From Bos javanicus (taxonomy: Eukaryota > Chordata > Mammalia > Artiodactyla > Bovidae): DNA of 64,000 nucleotides. The DNA lies in the NCBI RefSeq assembly GCF_032452875.1, contig NC_083875.1:71384178-71448177 (forward strand), in the 5' to 3' direction. The translations under genes and the position numbers were made by a program. Under the pieces are notes generated by a model. The model saw only the letters and a program-made list of their open reading frames with translations, searched no databases and had not been told where the DNA came from. Positions 19,600-31,697 of the stretch are shown here, in pieces (the first letter of the stretch is position 1; each line of letters opens with the position of its first letter).

Positions 19600-19745
19600 C
19601 AAAGCCAGCTTGCTACTGGTGGGCCCTTGGACAAGTCGCTACGACTGTGCTTTGTGTTTTCTGTCTGTTAACGTTAGGAGAGGATGATAATCAAAAGCTT
19701 AAAAAGACTGTTGTAAAGATTGAGTGAATAATATAAATGAAACCA
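19600..19745 (+). repeat. MIR-like SINE
   Basis: It matches the MIR layout: cttgctactggtgggccctt, ggacaagtcgctacgactgt and a later tgtaaagattgagtgaataa. Degenerate. Confidence 0.55.
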
Positions 19746-20589
19746 ACTGCCGGTGGGTGTTAGGGCCCTGAGTTTCTCCTCTATTTAACCGTGTACAAAC
19801 GTCTTGAGCTGTGTGTACTAAGGATTTGGCTCAGAGTTATCATTCCTGTGTTCCCTTGTGCAAGGCCATTGTATCTGTTAAGCACTGTAGATTCAGCACC
19901 TTAGGAGTGCTGGCTTTACAGAGAACATTGGGACTGTTTGGAAAACAAAAAGAAATGTATTGATTTCCGAAAATGAAACCAAAGAATCAGCATCAATGGA
20001 CATTTCATTAAATATATATAAAATATTCTATCAACTTAAATGCTCCAAGCTCTTATGTCACCATGTAGAAATTATATTTAACATGGATGTGAGTAAATTA
20101 AAACTTTTTTGAGTTGATGTGAAATGAAGACTTAGGGACGCAGGCATAAAAATTTCTAAAAAAGTTTCTACTCCTATGGCTGGTGTAGTCATGAGATCCT
20201 AAAGGATGAACCTGGCTTGGCAAGACAGATGAGACAGAGCTGGTCTGGGGGCATTTATCAGCCCTCCTGTTACTGTCCCTCAATGTCTAGATCAGATAGC
20301 ATAGGGTGAGCCTGACAGAGGATGAAGAATGGATTGGAAAAGGGGTTCGGTGGATTCTTTCTCATTAGTGGATACTTCTTGACTTCTCAGTAATAAGGCA
20401 ATTAACAATTTATATTTGACTTATGCTTTATTTTGAAAACCTAGCAGTATCCATCGATCCTTTCCATTTGCACTGAGAGCCCCAGAAAAAGAAATGCTCT
20501 TGGTATATGTTGGCAATATGAGAGGACATTCATGCTATAGTCTGTTTCTTCTTATTTACTAAATGCATGCTTTATTGAAAAATATCCAG
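19746..20589. other. AT-rich intergenic stretch
   Basis: No gene or repeat recognised. Confidence 0.5.
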
Positions 20590-20876
20590 GCTTCCCTCGT
20601 GGCTCAGTGGTAAGGAATCCACCTGCCAGTGCTGGAGACATGGGTTTGATCCCTGGTCCAGGAGGATCCCACCTGCCATGGGGCAGCTAAGCCCATGCGC
20701 CACAACTACTGAGCCCATGCTCTACAGCCCATGCTCTGCAAAAAGAGGAGCTGCAGCAATGAGAAGTCCACACACTGCAACTAAAGAGTAACCCATGCTT
20801 GTTGCAACTAGAGGAAAGCCCTTGAAGCAGCAAAGACCCAGCATAGACAGAAATAGATTAATTAATTTTAAAAAGG
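20590..20876 (+). mobile_element. ART2/CHR-type long-body tRNA SINE
   Basis: The head gcttccctcgtggctcagtg and B-box gggtttgatccc are followed by the long body with gccacaactactgagcccat, caatgagaagtccacacact and cagcaaagacccagcataga, then an A-rich end. Confidence 0.85.
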
Positions 20877-22129
20877 AATGTCTTCCCCTTGGGTTGAGTT
20901 GTGCACTACTTTCTCCTTCTGTAAAGGTGGGGCGTGCTGGATGGAACTGAGAGATAAGCAGAAGCATCTGTGTGTCATAGGAAGAAGAGGAAATGCTTCA
21001 TCAGGAGCCCAACAGAGTGACTACTAGGCTGCTCACCGGACAAAAACCCCACTATATGCCAATAAGGATTTATTTGCCAGAGAAATTGGCGCACGTGTGT
21101 GTGTGTGTGTGTGTGTGGCAGGAGGGGTGGCTTAGCTTCTTTACAAAAGAAGACCTCAATGTGTAGAAGCCACACTGGTTTGCTTTATAGAGAGAGGATG
21201 TTTATACACTTAGACATCTATTATGCTCTGCCGTTGATAACAGTGAGATTTGTATCCATTGTTTTTCCAGGAAGCTATTGAGCAAAGCAAGGAACACGAT
21301 CCTAGGAGGCGCTAAGGCACAGCTATCTGTGATTTTTTGAAAGACTACTGAACCTGAAACACAGCTCAGGAAAGTGAGGCCCGAGGAAACGTGACCAGGA
21401 TGTGCAAACTGAAGAGCAGGGCACCTGAGCTGACTGGAGAAGGAGCAGCCAGAGCACGCTGAGCAGAGTTTACTTGGTTTGTTGAACAGGTGTCATGTCT
21501 GTCATACATCACTAAGCGCCAGGTTGATACAAAGGCGACTTCCTCCTCCTTGTGATGCTGTTGTTTGCCCTTGACATCAGGACTGGCAGGGTGAGAGAAG
21601 AGAGATGGCCATAATTCAGCTGAATGGGGCTCAGGACCCAGTGATCTTTAGCTAAGAGCACAGACTAAGAAGAGCAAGTCCTGGTGCAACCAGGTACCTG
21701 AGCCCTGCCTCCCAGTGTCCCCCATACTAAGTCAGAGGATGTGGGTGTCTCCAGGGGCTGGTCCCAGGGACTTGAACTGCCTAAGAGTGCTCTCACTTTT
21801 TCTTCCCGTTGTATTGGAAAGGCTGTGAGAATAACTTACCTAGCCTGCCCTTGGATAGAACTGTAGGAGGGAAAAAGACTATTCTGGAGGATCATCAGAG
21901 TTGCAGAGCCACCTCACTTTAAGTGATGGTGATGATGGAGTTCAATCTGGTTTACATAGGTAACATCGAGTATCAGATGCACCTAGTTTATTTCACAAAA
22001 GGATGTACACTAAGATTCTTTTTAAAAGCAAGCTGCTTTGGTAAATTGTTAAATATTGAAATATGCAAGAGTCCCATTTGTACTCAGCTTTTAGAAATAT
22101 GGATGTTGACTTAAGGAAGGGATATGAGA
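20877..22129. other. Largely single-copy stretch with (GT)n
   Basis: A (GT)n run lies at about 21094-21117. The rest (notably 21250-22120) shows no repeat or gene I recognise. It is moderately GC-rich near 21340-21780. Confidence 0.55.
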
Positions 22130-23853
22130 AAGTGAAGAAATTAACAGACTGATGAATTTTTTAAAATTATTTATAAATTTAAATTTACATTGAGAATAAT
22201 TAACTTGTTTGGTGTTCGGTTTTGAGTTTTGAGAAATGCATAGAGTCATGTCACCATCACGATCAAGGTACAGAATAATTCTATCACTCCCACGAACCTT
22301 CTTGTGCTTCCCTTTCATAGTCAATTTTTTCCACCAACCCTAAACCTTGACAAACTGCTCCACCACTATAGTTTTGAGTTTTGCAGAAGATCATATAAAT
22401 TGTAGAACGTTGTCTGTTATATGGATGCATCTCAGCTTGTTTATCCATTCACCAACTGAAGGACATTTGAATTGTTTCTAGTTCGGTGATTATGAATAAA
22501 ACCGCTCTAAACATATGCATATAAGTTTTTGTATAAACATAAATTTTTCTTTCTCTAAGGTAAATATTTAGGAATGGGATTGTTGAGTTATATGGTAAGT
22601 GTATGTTTATAAGAAAAATAGCTTTCTTTCTGCCAAATAGCTTTCTAAAATGGCTATATTGTTTGCATTCTTACCACTGGAATAGTGGTAAGAATGTGGC
22701 ACTAATCAATATAAAATAATTTTTGTTCTTACTGATCACACATATTTTCAAGAATTGAAGACAAGAAAAATAGGTTTTTATTCCAAGTTTTAGAATTTCT
22801 GTTGTTCTTCATCTTTCCTCATTCCTGAAGTTCTAGGTTTTCCTTTGGTATCATTTCCTTTCAGCCTCAAGACCTTCTTTTAGCATTTCTTTTAGAACAG
22901 ATTCTCTGGCAACGAATTCCTACTTTTTCTTAATCTGAAAATGTCTGCTTTGCCTTGTGGAGTATAGTTAGTGGTTTTAAAGTATGGGTTGACGTCTCTT
23001 TCAGCATGTTACAGGTGGCTGTTCCGTTGTCTCCTAGCCTCTATGGATCTTGATGAGAAATCTTCAGTCCTTTGACTGATGTCTCATACATGTAATGTGT
23101 CATTTTTGTCTGACTGTGTTCAAGATTATTTTCTTCCTATATGTTTTCCATCAATTTAGTTATGATGTTTTGGTTTTTACTGAGTTTGTCTTGCTTGGGA
23201 TTCACTGATATTCCTGACTATGTAAATCTCTATCTTTCACAAAATTTGGAAAGTTTTTACTCTTATTTCATCAAATATCATTTCTGTACCAATATCTCTC
23301 TTCTCATTTTGGGACTTAAAGACATCAGGGTTAAACGTGCAACATCGTATCACAAGTCCCTAAAGCTCAATTTATTTGTTTGTTTTAAAACTTGTTTTTC
23401 CTCTCTTCTTCAGATTGGAAAAGCGACTATTGATCTACCCTCACATTCACTTTTTCTCTTTTCATCTTCATTCTACTACTGAACTCAGGCAGTGAATTCT
23501 TAATTTCAGATATAGTTTTTAGTTCTACATGTTCAACCTTTGCTTTTTAAGTTTTCTCTTCTTTGATGAGAATGTCTATCTTTATATTGTCAAAAGTATA
23601 TACCTATATCTCATGGTGTATGTTTATAATACTGCTTTAAAGTCTTGTCTGATCATTCCAACATCTAGGTGTTGACAGGGTTGGCATCTGATAATTGTGT
23701 CTTGAGAAGTGGCCACCTTTTCCTAGTTGTTGGCATGTGGGTAATTTTAGATTGTATCCTGAACACATTGAATAGTATGTAGTGAAAATCCAGGTCCTAT
23801 GAAAATCCTCTGGAGAATGTTTATTCTTTTTATTCTTTTGTTTTTTACAGATT
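22130..23853 (-). mobile_element. Old L1M LINE, antisense
   Basis: Antisense L1M 3' sequence: taccaccaccatcac-type blocks, catctcagcttgtttatcca, ttcaccaactgaaggacatt, attatgaataaaaccgctct, and farther right ORF2-adjacent text-like L1 sequence. The reading frames are destroyed. Confidence 0.7.
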
Positions 23854-24030
23854 TTTTTGATGTGGACCATTTTTAAAGTCTTTACTGAATTTGTTATAAT
23901 ATTGCTTCTGTTCTTAAGTTCTGGTTTTTGGCCCCAAGGCATGTGGGATTTTAGCTCCCCAACCAGGAATCGAACCCACACCCTCTGCATTAGAAGGCAA
24001 AGTCTTAAACACAGGATCTCCAGGGAAGTC
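23854..24030 (-). mobile_element. CHR-type SINE
   Basis: A reverse CHR SINE: gatgtggaccatttttaaag tail, ccccaaccaggaatcgaacc B-box and ctccagggaagtccc head. It sits in L1M. Confidence 0.9.
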
Positions 24031-24042
24031 CCAATATTCTTT

Positions 24043-24324
24043 TTAAACATTATTTGTTTATTTCGAATGCACTGGGTCTTTGTGGCTCGGCGTGGGCTTT
24101 CTCTAGTTGCAGTGCATAAGCTTCTCACCGTGGTGGCTTCTCTTGCTGCAGAGCACAGGCTGTAAGGTACACAGGTTTCAGTGGTTGCAGCACAGGAGCT
24201 TAGTAGTTGTGGTGCCTGGGCTTAGCTTTTCCTTGGCACGTAGAATCTTCCCCAACCAGGGATCGAACCCATTACCCCTGCATTGGCAGGTGAATTCTTA
24301 ACCATTGGACCATTGGGAAAGTGC
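24043..24324 (-). mobile_element. ART2/CHR-type long-body SINE
   Basis: The reverse long-body SINE inserted right beside the previous SINE. The 12-bp duplication CCAATATTCTTT (24031-24042 and 24325-24336) includes the last bases of the older SINE, so this one is younger. Confidence 0.93.
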
Positions 24325-24539
24325 CCAATATTCTTTCTAAAGGAGACAAAACTATCACTATTAAAAAACATCATGTAAACATAATGGTTTAGCTATTAAT
24401 CCAAGAAAAGCAGCTAACAAGCCAACAGAATAAAGAATGAATGAAGTAAAATATGACGTTGTTCCCAAAGCACTGAAACTTAAAAGCCAGATCAATGTAA
24501 CAGTATAGAGAGCCCACAAATAAACCCAGCATGAAAAAA

Positions 24540-24920
24540 GTTTCATATATAATAAAGGAAAAAATCACATACCAGGAGATAAAGGAAGAATCACAAGGCT
24601 ACTTGGAAATTTTCATTTAAAAAGGAAAAAATTAAATTATATCCCTACCTCACACTGTGCATGGTATACCAAAAATATTCAAATGATTAAATAATTCAGT
24701 GTAAAAGATGAAAGCAAAAAATAACCTTTAAAATCAAGGATTATTTTCTGCAAAAATTGAAAATATAAAGCAAAAGATGAATAGAGTTGACTACATGAAA
24801 AATTTTAATATATGTATTAAAAACATACAAGATTGTTAGGGGTAAATGGGAACTCTGTGTTACCTTTGCAACTTTTATGTAAACCTAAAACAATTCCAAA
24901 ATAAGTCACAAAAAAATGTC
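24540..24920 (+). mobile_element. Degraded L1M fragment, sense
   Basis: A-rich sequence with the L1 ORF2-end pattern (tatccctacctcacactgtg) and a terminal block tgtaaacctaaaacaattcc. Reading frame lost. Confidence 0.5.
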
Positions 24921-25121
24921 ACACACATACACACACTCAGACACACAGTATCTATCATAATTATGAATCTATATATCCTTTTCCACTTTGGGGAATTTAT
25001 TTTCCAAATATACTTTCACGTGTACAATGTGACCATTGTCACAAACCCCTGGTTCAGTTCTTGTCATGTTATTTGCAATAGCAAAATATTGTATACAATC
25101 TACGTAGCAATTACAAGGAAC

Positions 25122-25239
25122 GGGATTTCCCTGGTGTCTTGTGGTTAATACTCTGAGCTCCAATGCAACAGGCTTGTATTTGATCCCTGGCTGGGGAGCT
25201 ATGATCCTACATGCCATGTATCACAGTCAAAAAGAAAGG
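25122..25239 (+). mobile_element. CHR-type SINE
   Basis: A short CHR SINE (gggatttccctggtgtcttg ... tggggagctatgatcc) flanked by AATTACAAGGAAC and AATTATAAGGAAC (25109-25121 and 25240-25252). Confidence 0.93.
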
Positions 25240-25252
25240 AATTATAAGGAAC

Positions 25253-26174
25253 TACTTTAAAAAAGATGCAATGAAATGCCACCCATCTATTTACATAATA
25301 AGAAAGCTTCTGATACGGAAGAGTGTCAAAGAAAACAATTTTTTAAGTTAAAAAACACACAGAAATAAAAAAATAAATGAAGAAAAACCCCCCAGAAGGC
25401 AAAGTTTTATGTTAGTTGAGGTGTGAAAGACGAGGTGAGAAAACCTATTGATATTGCTTATCTGTTCAAAAGAAACTCTAGAAGGAGAACCTGCCATTAG
25501 AGCCATGTTCTGTCTGTCTTTAATGCTGGGTGTTGTTTTGGAGTATTTTTCTGGGTAGAGGGTTGCTTCTAGATGCACTGGAGCTTATATTTCAATTTAA
25601 TTAATTAAAATGGATACTGCATCCACATGGTACAGACATTAAAGACATAACTTTTCAGGGTGAATACTAATAACGTGATGGTACTAGGATATTGACAGCA
25701 ACTGGACGATGAAGGACAGGAGTGGGAAAGTGAGATTTTATGGAAATAACTGAAGTAAAAAGCAATGGCTCTAACTGCAGATTCTCAAACATTTGGCATG
25801 GGCACATATGGAAGAAATGTTATTTTTAAGTCCTGGGACTTTCCCTTAGTCCACAGAATCTCTGATCACATCAATACCCATTTGTTCCACCTTCCTGAAG
25901 GTTCTACTTTCACTTCCGCATCAGGCTAGTTGTTTCAGATGCCATCAGAAGCAGAAACTCCAGAAGTGATGAAATTTTTCTCCAAAGCTTGCTGATGAGT
26001 GGTCCCACCATGAGCCAGCCGTCTGCTTCTCCTAAGAAGACACTTAAGACGTGAGCAGTCATCTGGGATTCCCAGCTGTCCAGATATGAATTGTGGTCCT
26101 TGTAAACTCAGTATCCATTCACGTACACACACCTGTGCTTCCCAAGAACCATTATCTGGTGTTGAGTGTGTGTG
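25253..26174. other. Single-copy intergenic stretch
   Basis: No gene or repeat recognised. Confidence 0.5.
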
Positions 26175-26386
26175 TTGTTGATGTTCAGCCGCTAAGTCAT
26201 GTCTAACTCTTTGCGACCCCATGGACTATAGCCCTCCAGGCTCCTCTGTCCATGGAGTTCTCCAGGCAAGACTACTAGAGTAGGTTACCATTTCCTTCTC
26301 CAGGGGATCTGCCCAACCCAGGGATCGAACCCATGTCTCCTGCACGGGCAGGTGGATTCTTTACTAATGAGCCACCATGAAGACCT
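26175..26386 (-). mobile_element. Bov-tA SINE
   Basis: A reverse Bov-tA: ccgctaagtcatgtctaact tail, ctccaggcaagactactaga core and gagccaccatgaagacct head. Confidence 0.92.
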
Positions 26387-26898
26387 ACAACACCTTCTAG
26401 GCTGTGTGTGTATGGTAGAGTTATCATATTTGCACCAAAGCAGTATTTCTTTGACTGAATCTTCTCAAAACTGGATAATCCAACCCCTCATATTTTCTTG
26501 GATCCTTTGGAGTTTCTGAGTTGCATACGGGCTCAGGAATATTTATCTGGATTTGCCCATCTTGTCTTTGTTTTTATTGTCCCTGAGAATTCTGTCTCCA
26601 AGAATTCTGTCTCCAGAGTCCTGTGGTACCACTGGGTCTCTGGATCACAGGGAGCTAGCAGTGGCTTTGGGTTCTCGTGACTTTGTTACCCTTCCATTCT
26701 GTGCTCCAACAGATGAAGGCGAAGTGTGGAATCTGCCTTCTGCCTTTACAACCTTTAACTGAGGGCACTGGAAAGCTCTGTGCTCCATGTGAGCAACTGG
26801 GACTCTGAGCAACCCCAGGCTTCCAGCATCAACATCTAGAGACTGGTCAAGAGAATAATCCTAATGCATGCCTTGCTGTATTTAAAACTGCCCACCCC
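26387..26898. other. Single-copy stretch with a 15-bp tandem duplication
   Basis: AGAATTCTGTCTCCA occurs twice head-to-tail at 26586-26600 and 26601-26615. Otherwise no gene or repeat recognised. Confidence 0.6.
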
Positions 26899-27103
26899 AG
26901 GACTTCCTTGGTAGTCCAGTGGTTAGGAGTTCACCTTCCAACGCAGGGAATGTGGGTTCGATCCCTGGTAGGGGAACTAAGATCCCACATGTTGCAGGGC
27001 AAGTAAGCCCACCCGCCGCAACTACAGAGAAGGTCACGCACTGCAATGAAGAGCCTAATGCCACAACTAAGACCCAACACAATGAATGAATTAATTAAAA
27101 AAC
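26899..27103 (+). mobile_element. CHR/ART2-type SINE
   Basis: The head ggacttccttggtagtccag, B-box gggttcgatccc, a shortened body (gcaactacagagaaggtcac) and an A-rich tail. Confidence 0.88.
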
Positions 27104-27233
27104 CACCCATCCCCCATTATTAGCCATTTCTCCCAAACAGTGCTATGATCCTCATCTCAACACACCCCAGCCTGATGATTTCTGTTTTTAATCCATCTGC
27201 CTGCCAGGTGAGTCAAAGGGAAGCCTTTATTTT

Positions 27234-27737
27234 GTATTTTTCCATTTTTATTGGAGGTTAGTTGATTTACAATGCTGTATTAGTTGCAGGTGTACAGCCA
27301 AATGAATCGATTATACATACATACATATCCACTCTTTTTAGATTCTTTTCCATATAGGCCATTACAGAGTATTGAGTAGAGTTCCCTGTGCTATACAATA
27401 GGTCCTTATTAGTTATCCAGAAGTGATAATATATAGTAGTGTGCATATGTCTGTCCCAATCTCCTAGTTTATCCCTCCCCTCCCTTACCCGCTGATAACC
27501 ATAAGTTTGTTTTCCACATCTGTGACTCTGTTTTGTAGATAAGTTCATTTGTATCATTTTTTAAGATTCCGCATGTAACAAATATTGAATAATATTTGTC
27601 TTTCTCTCTGACTGACTTCACAGATGTATGACAATCTCTAGGTCCACCCATGTTGCAAATAGCATTATTTTGTTCTCTTTATGGCTGAGTAATATTCCAT
27701 TGTATATAGGTACCGCATCTTCTTTATCCATTCCTCT
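27234..27737 (-). mobile_element. Ruminant L1 3' region, antisense
   Basis: L1_BT tail and 3'UTR: ttattggaggttagttgatt, ccatataggccattacagag, tagttatccag, tgagtaatattccattgtat. About 500 bp, 5' truncated. Confidence 0.87.
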
Positions 27738-27859
27738 AGAAGCTTGAAAACTCTTGCTCCTGAGGGCTGGGAGCCAGGCTCAGGGGTCATTGAGCTGCTT
27801 CCCATGAGTATCTCAACATCACCGGATTTGCAGTGAAAGCCTTCCCTCTGTGTCTCCGT

Positions 27860-27892
27860 AACACACACACACAGACACACACACACACACCT
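27860..27892. repeat. (CA)n microsatellite
   Basis: Two CA runs separated by gacacac. Confidence 0.9.
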
Positions 27893-27954
27893 GCAGCAGT
27901 TGTACACTTACAGAACTTGCAAAAATGCGAATAGCTTCTAATAGTGTTTAGATA

Positions 27955-27992
27955 CATTAATGGGTGCCATCACCATTAATGGGTGCCATCAC
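27955..27992. repeat. Perfect 2 x 19-bp tandem repeat
   Basis: CATTAATGGGTGCCATCAC is present twice without a gap (27955-27973 and 27974-27992). Confidence 0.97.
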
Positions 27993-28315
27993 TAACGCTT
28001 GGAATGTTTTTCTTGTTTTTTCCTCCTTATTGCTTATCTCTAGATTCAGGGCTGAACCCACAAGTGGGGCTGCCCAGAGCAGGCCTGTTAATTGATATCC
28101 TGTTACATTATTGTTCTCTAAATGTTGCTTTTAACATTTACATTTATGGACAGGCTGATGGCTGCCTGGGGGAAAACCAGAGAAGAGAAATGCCAGGGGG
28201 TGCCCCAGCCTCCTTTAACATCTTTAACAACAGCAATTCTGCTCTCCTCAAAAACCTAAGCTCATCTGGCCCCACCTTCTCAGAAGGAAGTTAAATGGTT
28301 ATGTCTTGTTGTCTG
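27993..28315. other. Single-copy intergenic stretch
   Basis: No gene or repeat recognised. Confidence 0.5.
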
Positions 28316-28540
28316 GGGGCTTCCCAGGAGGCTCAAGTGCTAAGAACCTGCCTGCCAATGCAAGAAATGTAAGATGCTGGTTCAATCCCTAGGTGGGGAA
28401 GATTCCCTGGAGGAGGGCATGGCAACCCACTCCAGTATTTTTGCCTGGAGAATCCCATGGACAGAGGAGCCTGGCAGGCTACAGTCCATGGGGCTGCAAA
28501 GAGTTGGACATGACTGAAGTGACTTAGCATGCATGCAGAC
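28316..28540 (+). mobile_element. Bov-tA SINE
   Basis: The head gggcttcccaggaggctcaa, B-box ggttcaatccc, A unit and the tail gttggacatgactgaagtga. Confidence 0.92.
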
Positions 28541-29066
28541 GAAAGTAGCCTCAGATTGACCCTGAGTCTACTCAGTTTTATAGGTGCACCCTTGGGTAAA
28601 TCTGTGTGCAGGCTGCTCAGCCTCCTCTCTGCAGATGCTCAGCTCTTGAGGAGCAGCTGCAGCCACAGCCCTATGTTCACATTTGAAAAACCTGCCATGT
28701 GTTCTCAGGAAATCCACCTGTCAAACATGGGACGGACTTGGAATTAACTAATATTTTCTGCAGTGGAATCTCCTGGTATTATTTGTAATCACTGTAATCA
28801 TCTTAAAAATGTCTCTACTCTCTGCCTTTTCAAATCATACTAATCCTTTGAGCCACTACTAAAACCCACTTTAAATAAATATATTGAGCATCTGCTATGT
28901 GTTAAGTACTGGCTGGACCCCGGGGAAAGGCAGCTCTTTTATAGAGCTGACACCCCTGACCTCAGGCATACAGATGGGGGGAGGGCCATAAATGAATACA
29001 TAAGTAATTAGAATTCAGGGTTTTAGAATATAAGAATTATATATACAGGATGACCTATCTGGACAT
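28541..29066. other. Intergenic stretch, partly old repeat
   Basis: 28880-29010 resembles an old MIR/L2-class repeat (attgagcatctgctatgtgt ... ggccataaatgaatac). The rest is unrecognised. Confidence 0.4.
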
Positions 29067-29191
29067 TTTTTTCTTTTTTCTGGCAGCACCGCAGGGCATA
29101 GGGATCTTAGTTCCTCCATCAGGGATCAAACCTGCACCTCTTGCAGGGGAAGTGCTAAGTCTTAACCTCTGGACCACCAGGGAAGTCCCAG
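29067..29191 (-). mobile_element. CHR-type SINE
   Basis: A short reverse CHR SINE ending ccaccagggaagtccca, flanked by TCTGGACAT (29058-29066 and 29192-29200). Confidence 0.92.
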
Positions 29192-29270
29192 TCTGGACAT
29201 CTTTGAGAGCAAAAGGGGGAATCAATTAATATATAAGCAGGAACACCAGGTATAAACTGGGACTGTGGGA

Positions 29271-29387
29271 CTTCCCTGGCAGTCAAGTGGCTAGTACTCC
29301 CTGCTCCCAATACAGGGAGCTCGGGTTTGGCCCCTGCTCAGGGAACTAAGATCCCACATGCTGAAGGGTACAGCCATGAATAAATAA
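29271..29387 (+). mobile_element. CHR-type SINE
   Basis: The head gggacttccctggcagtcaa, gcagg-type B-box region and tcagggaactaagatcccac, with a short A-rich tail. Confidence 0.87.
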
Positions 29388-29534
29388 ATTAGGACCGTCT
29401 CCAGCAAACTGGAATATAGGATCATCCTATTAGTTAATAAAATGTTACAAGAACTTGAAAAACAGAGTACAAACTCAGATTGAGAAGATGGTAGGAAGGC
29501 TAACTAGAGAATGCAACTTTTGAAATGAAATTTA

Positions 29535-29669
29535 TTTTTTTAATATTTATTTGACTGAACTGGATCTTAGTTGTGGCATGTGGGATCTAGTTCCCTGACC
29601 AGGGATCACACCTGGGCCCCCTGCACTGAGAGCCTGGAGTCTTAGCCACTGGACCACAGAGGAAGTTCC
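29535..29669 (-). mobile_element. CHR/ART2-type SINE
   Basis: A short-body reverse SINE flanked by TGAAATGAAATTTA and TGAAGTGGAATTTA (29521-29534 and 29670-29683). Confidence 0.9.
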
Positions 29670-29882
29670 TGAAGTGGAATTTAAATAAATATGCTCATGG
29701 TTGTCAGATGGAGCCCTCTCAGGAGAGAGAACCCTGCAGGGACATACGTGGTGAATTCCAGGAATACATATAATGAATATTTCAGTGAGATCTGAATGCA
29801 GGGTGTAAGGTAGTGACAGATGAATCAGGAAGATTAGGTCAGGTTCTGATGGTGTGATGTCTTAATGTTTTCCTAAGATTTT

Positions 29883-30023
29883 TGTTCAGTTGCTCAGTCG
29901 TGTCCAACTCTTTGCAGCCCCGTGGACTACAGCACGCCAGGTTTCCCTGTCCTTCACCATCTCCCAGAGTTTGCTCAAACTCAGGTCCATTGAATCAGTG
30001 ATGCCATCCAACCATTTCATCCT
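29883..30023 (-). mobile_element. BovB 3' end fragment
   Basis: About 140 bp: the tail gttgctcagtcgtgtccaac through atgccatccaaccatttcat, colinear with the longer BovB copies. Confidence 0.88.
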
Positions 30024-30287
30024 TGAGATGTTTGGGCTTTAAAGTGCTGGTGACAAGGAACCACCAAAGATTGTTGAGCATAGGAAGGAGCAGATAAATA
30101 AGGTAGAAGACAAATTAGTGATGTCAAAGGCTGGAGTTAGAGAAGCCAGTTAGAATATAGATCAATGGTCTAATGAGTGTAAGGCCCGTGAGAGTGAAAA
30201 GAGAATGGAATTTTGACCTAGACTAGAAGTCTCGGTTCAGTTGAATATGAAAGAAAGTAGGAGAGGTCTCTGGACCAGCTGCCTGCT
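30024..30287. other. Single-copy intergenic stretch
   Basis: No gene or repeat recognised. Confidence 0.5.
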
Positions 30288-30495
30288 TCAGTTCAGTTCA
30301 GTTCAGTTCAGTCGCTTAGTCGTGTCTGACTCTTTGCGACCCCATGAATCGCAGCACGCCAGGCCTCCCTGTCCATCACCAACTCCTGGAGTTCACTCAG
30401 ACTCACGTCCATCGAGTCAGTGATGCCATCCAGCCATCTCATCCTCTGTCGTCCCTTCTCCTCTTGCCCCCAATCCCTCCCAGCATCAGAGTCTG
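30288..30495 (-). mobile_element. BovB 3' end fragment with (TTCAG)n terminus
   Basis: Begins with four to five TTCAG units (30291-30313), the typical BovB 3' terminal repeat, then the 3' end up to cagcatcagagtct. Well preserved with CpGs, so relatively young. Confidence 0.93.
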
Positions 30496-31103
30496 CTTAG
30501 TGCTGCCATTACTTGAATCAGTGAACTCTGGAGGAGCTTGTTGAACCTGATGGAGGGATGAGCTGGTGAATTGTGCTTGGTGCTTCTGTTCAGAGACTGA
30601 AGGTGAAAAATAGCCCAGTTGTCTCCATGGAGTGTCCATGGGGGCCCTGTTGGGAGCTGCCCATGGGTGGCATGCTAAAAGATTGCAGTACAGCCCAGTC
30701 CAGGACCTTGAAGTGGTTCCAGGGACCAGAGGCACGAGCCTGAATAGGACAGGATTCTCGGGAGAACAGACTTCATTGCTGGGAACTGCTGCCAGCTCTT
30801 GGGCACTGCAGCTAAGGACAGCTGCACACAGGAGAATGGAAGAACTACTGTAATGGGCCACAGTTGACAGGGCTCCCTGAAAAATAGCCAACAGGGACTG
30901 CGAGGGACACATTATCCATCCACCCCATCTCGGCTTTCTCTGTCACTAGAGGACATCCTTGTTAAGGGTAGAAATAGATGGATTATTCACATGATCCACA
31001 ATGACGAAGCAGTACATGTGGTGGTACTGTGGGCCCCTGAGCCAGGCCCCATAGCATAAAGATGCTCCCGCTCTCCCTAGCTAGTCCCGACATGGACTGA
31101 AAG
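30496..31103. other. Unrecognised 600-bp block
   Basis: No repeat or gene recognised. It is moderately GC-rich. Short ORFs on both strands (157 codons at 30439-30912 minus, which overlaps the BovB fragment) show no domain. Confidence 0.5.
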
Positions 31104-31697
31104 TATTGTTGTTCAGTTGCTAAGTCGAGTCTGACTTGGTGACGCCATGGACTGCAGCACGCCAGTCTTCCCTGTCTTTCACTGTCTACCAGAGTTTGCT
31201 CAAATTCATGTCCATTGAGTCAATGATGCCATCCAACCATCTCATTCTCTGTTGTCCCCTTCTCCTGCTTCCTTCAATCTTTCCCAGCATCAGGGTCTTT
31301 TCCAGTGAGCTGGTTCTTCGCATCAGGTGGCCAAAGTATCAGCACTTCAGCTTTAGCATCAGTCTTTAAAATGAATATTCAGTGTTGATTTCCTTTAGGA
31401 CTGACTGGTTTGATCTTCTTGCAGTCCAATGGACTCTCAAAAATCTTCTCCAGCACCACAATTTGAAGGCATCAATTCTTTAGCACTCAGCCTTCTTTGT
31501 GTTTCAACTCTCACATTCATACATGACTACTGGAAAAACCATAGCTTTGACTATATGGAGTTTTGCTGGCAAATTGACATCTCTGCTTATTATTATGTTG
31601 TCTAAGTTTGTCATAGCTTTCCTTCCAAAGAGCAAGTGTCTTTTCATTTCATGGCTATAGTCACCACCCACAGTGATTTGGATCCCAAGAAAATATA
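31104..31697 (-). mobile_element. BovB LINE 3' part
   Basis: About 590 bp from the tail (gttcagttgctaagtcgagt) back into the late reverse-transcriptase ORF (cacattcatacatgactact, cttccaaagagcaagtgtct). Diverged. At 31431-31451 it keeps the two extra bases missing in three other copies. Confidence 0.92.
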
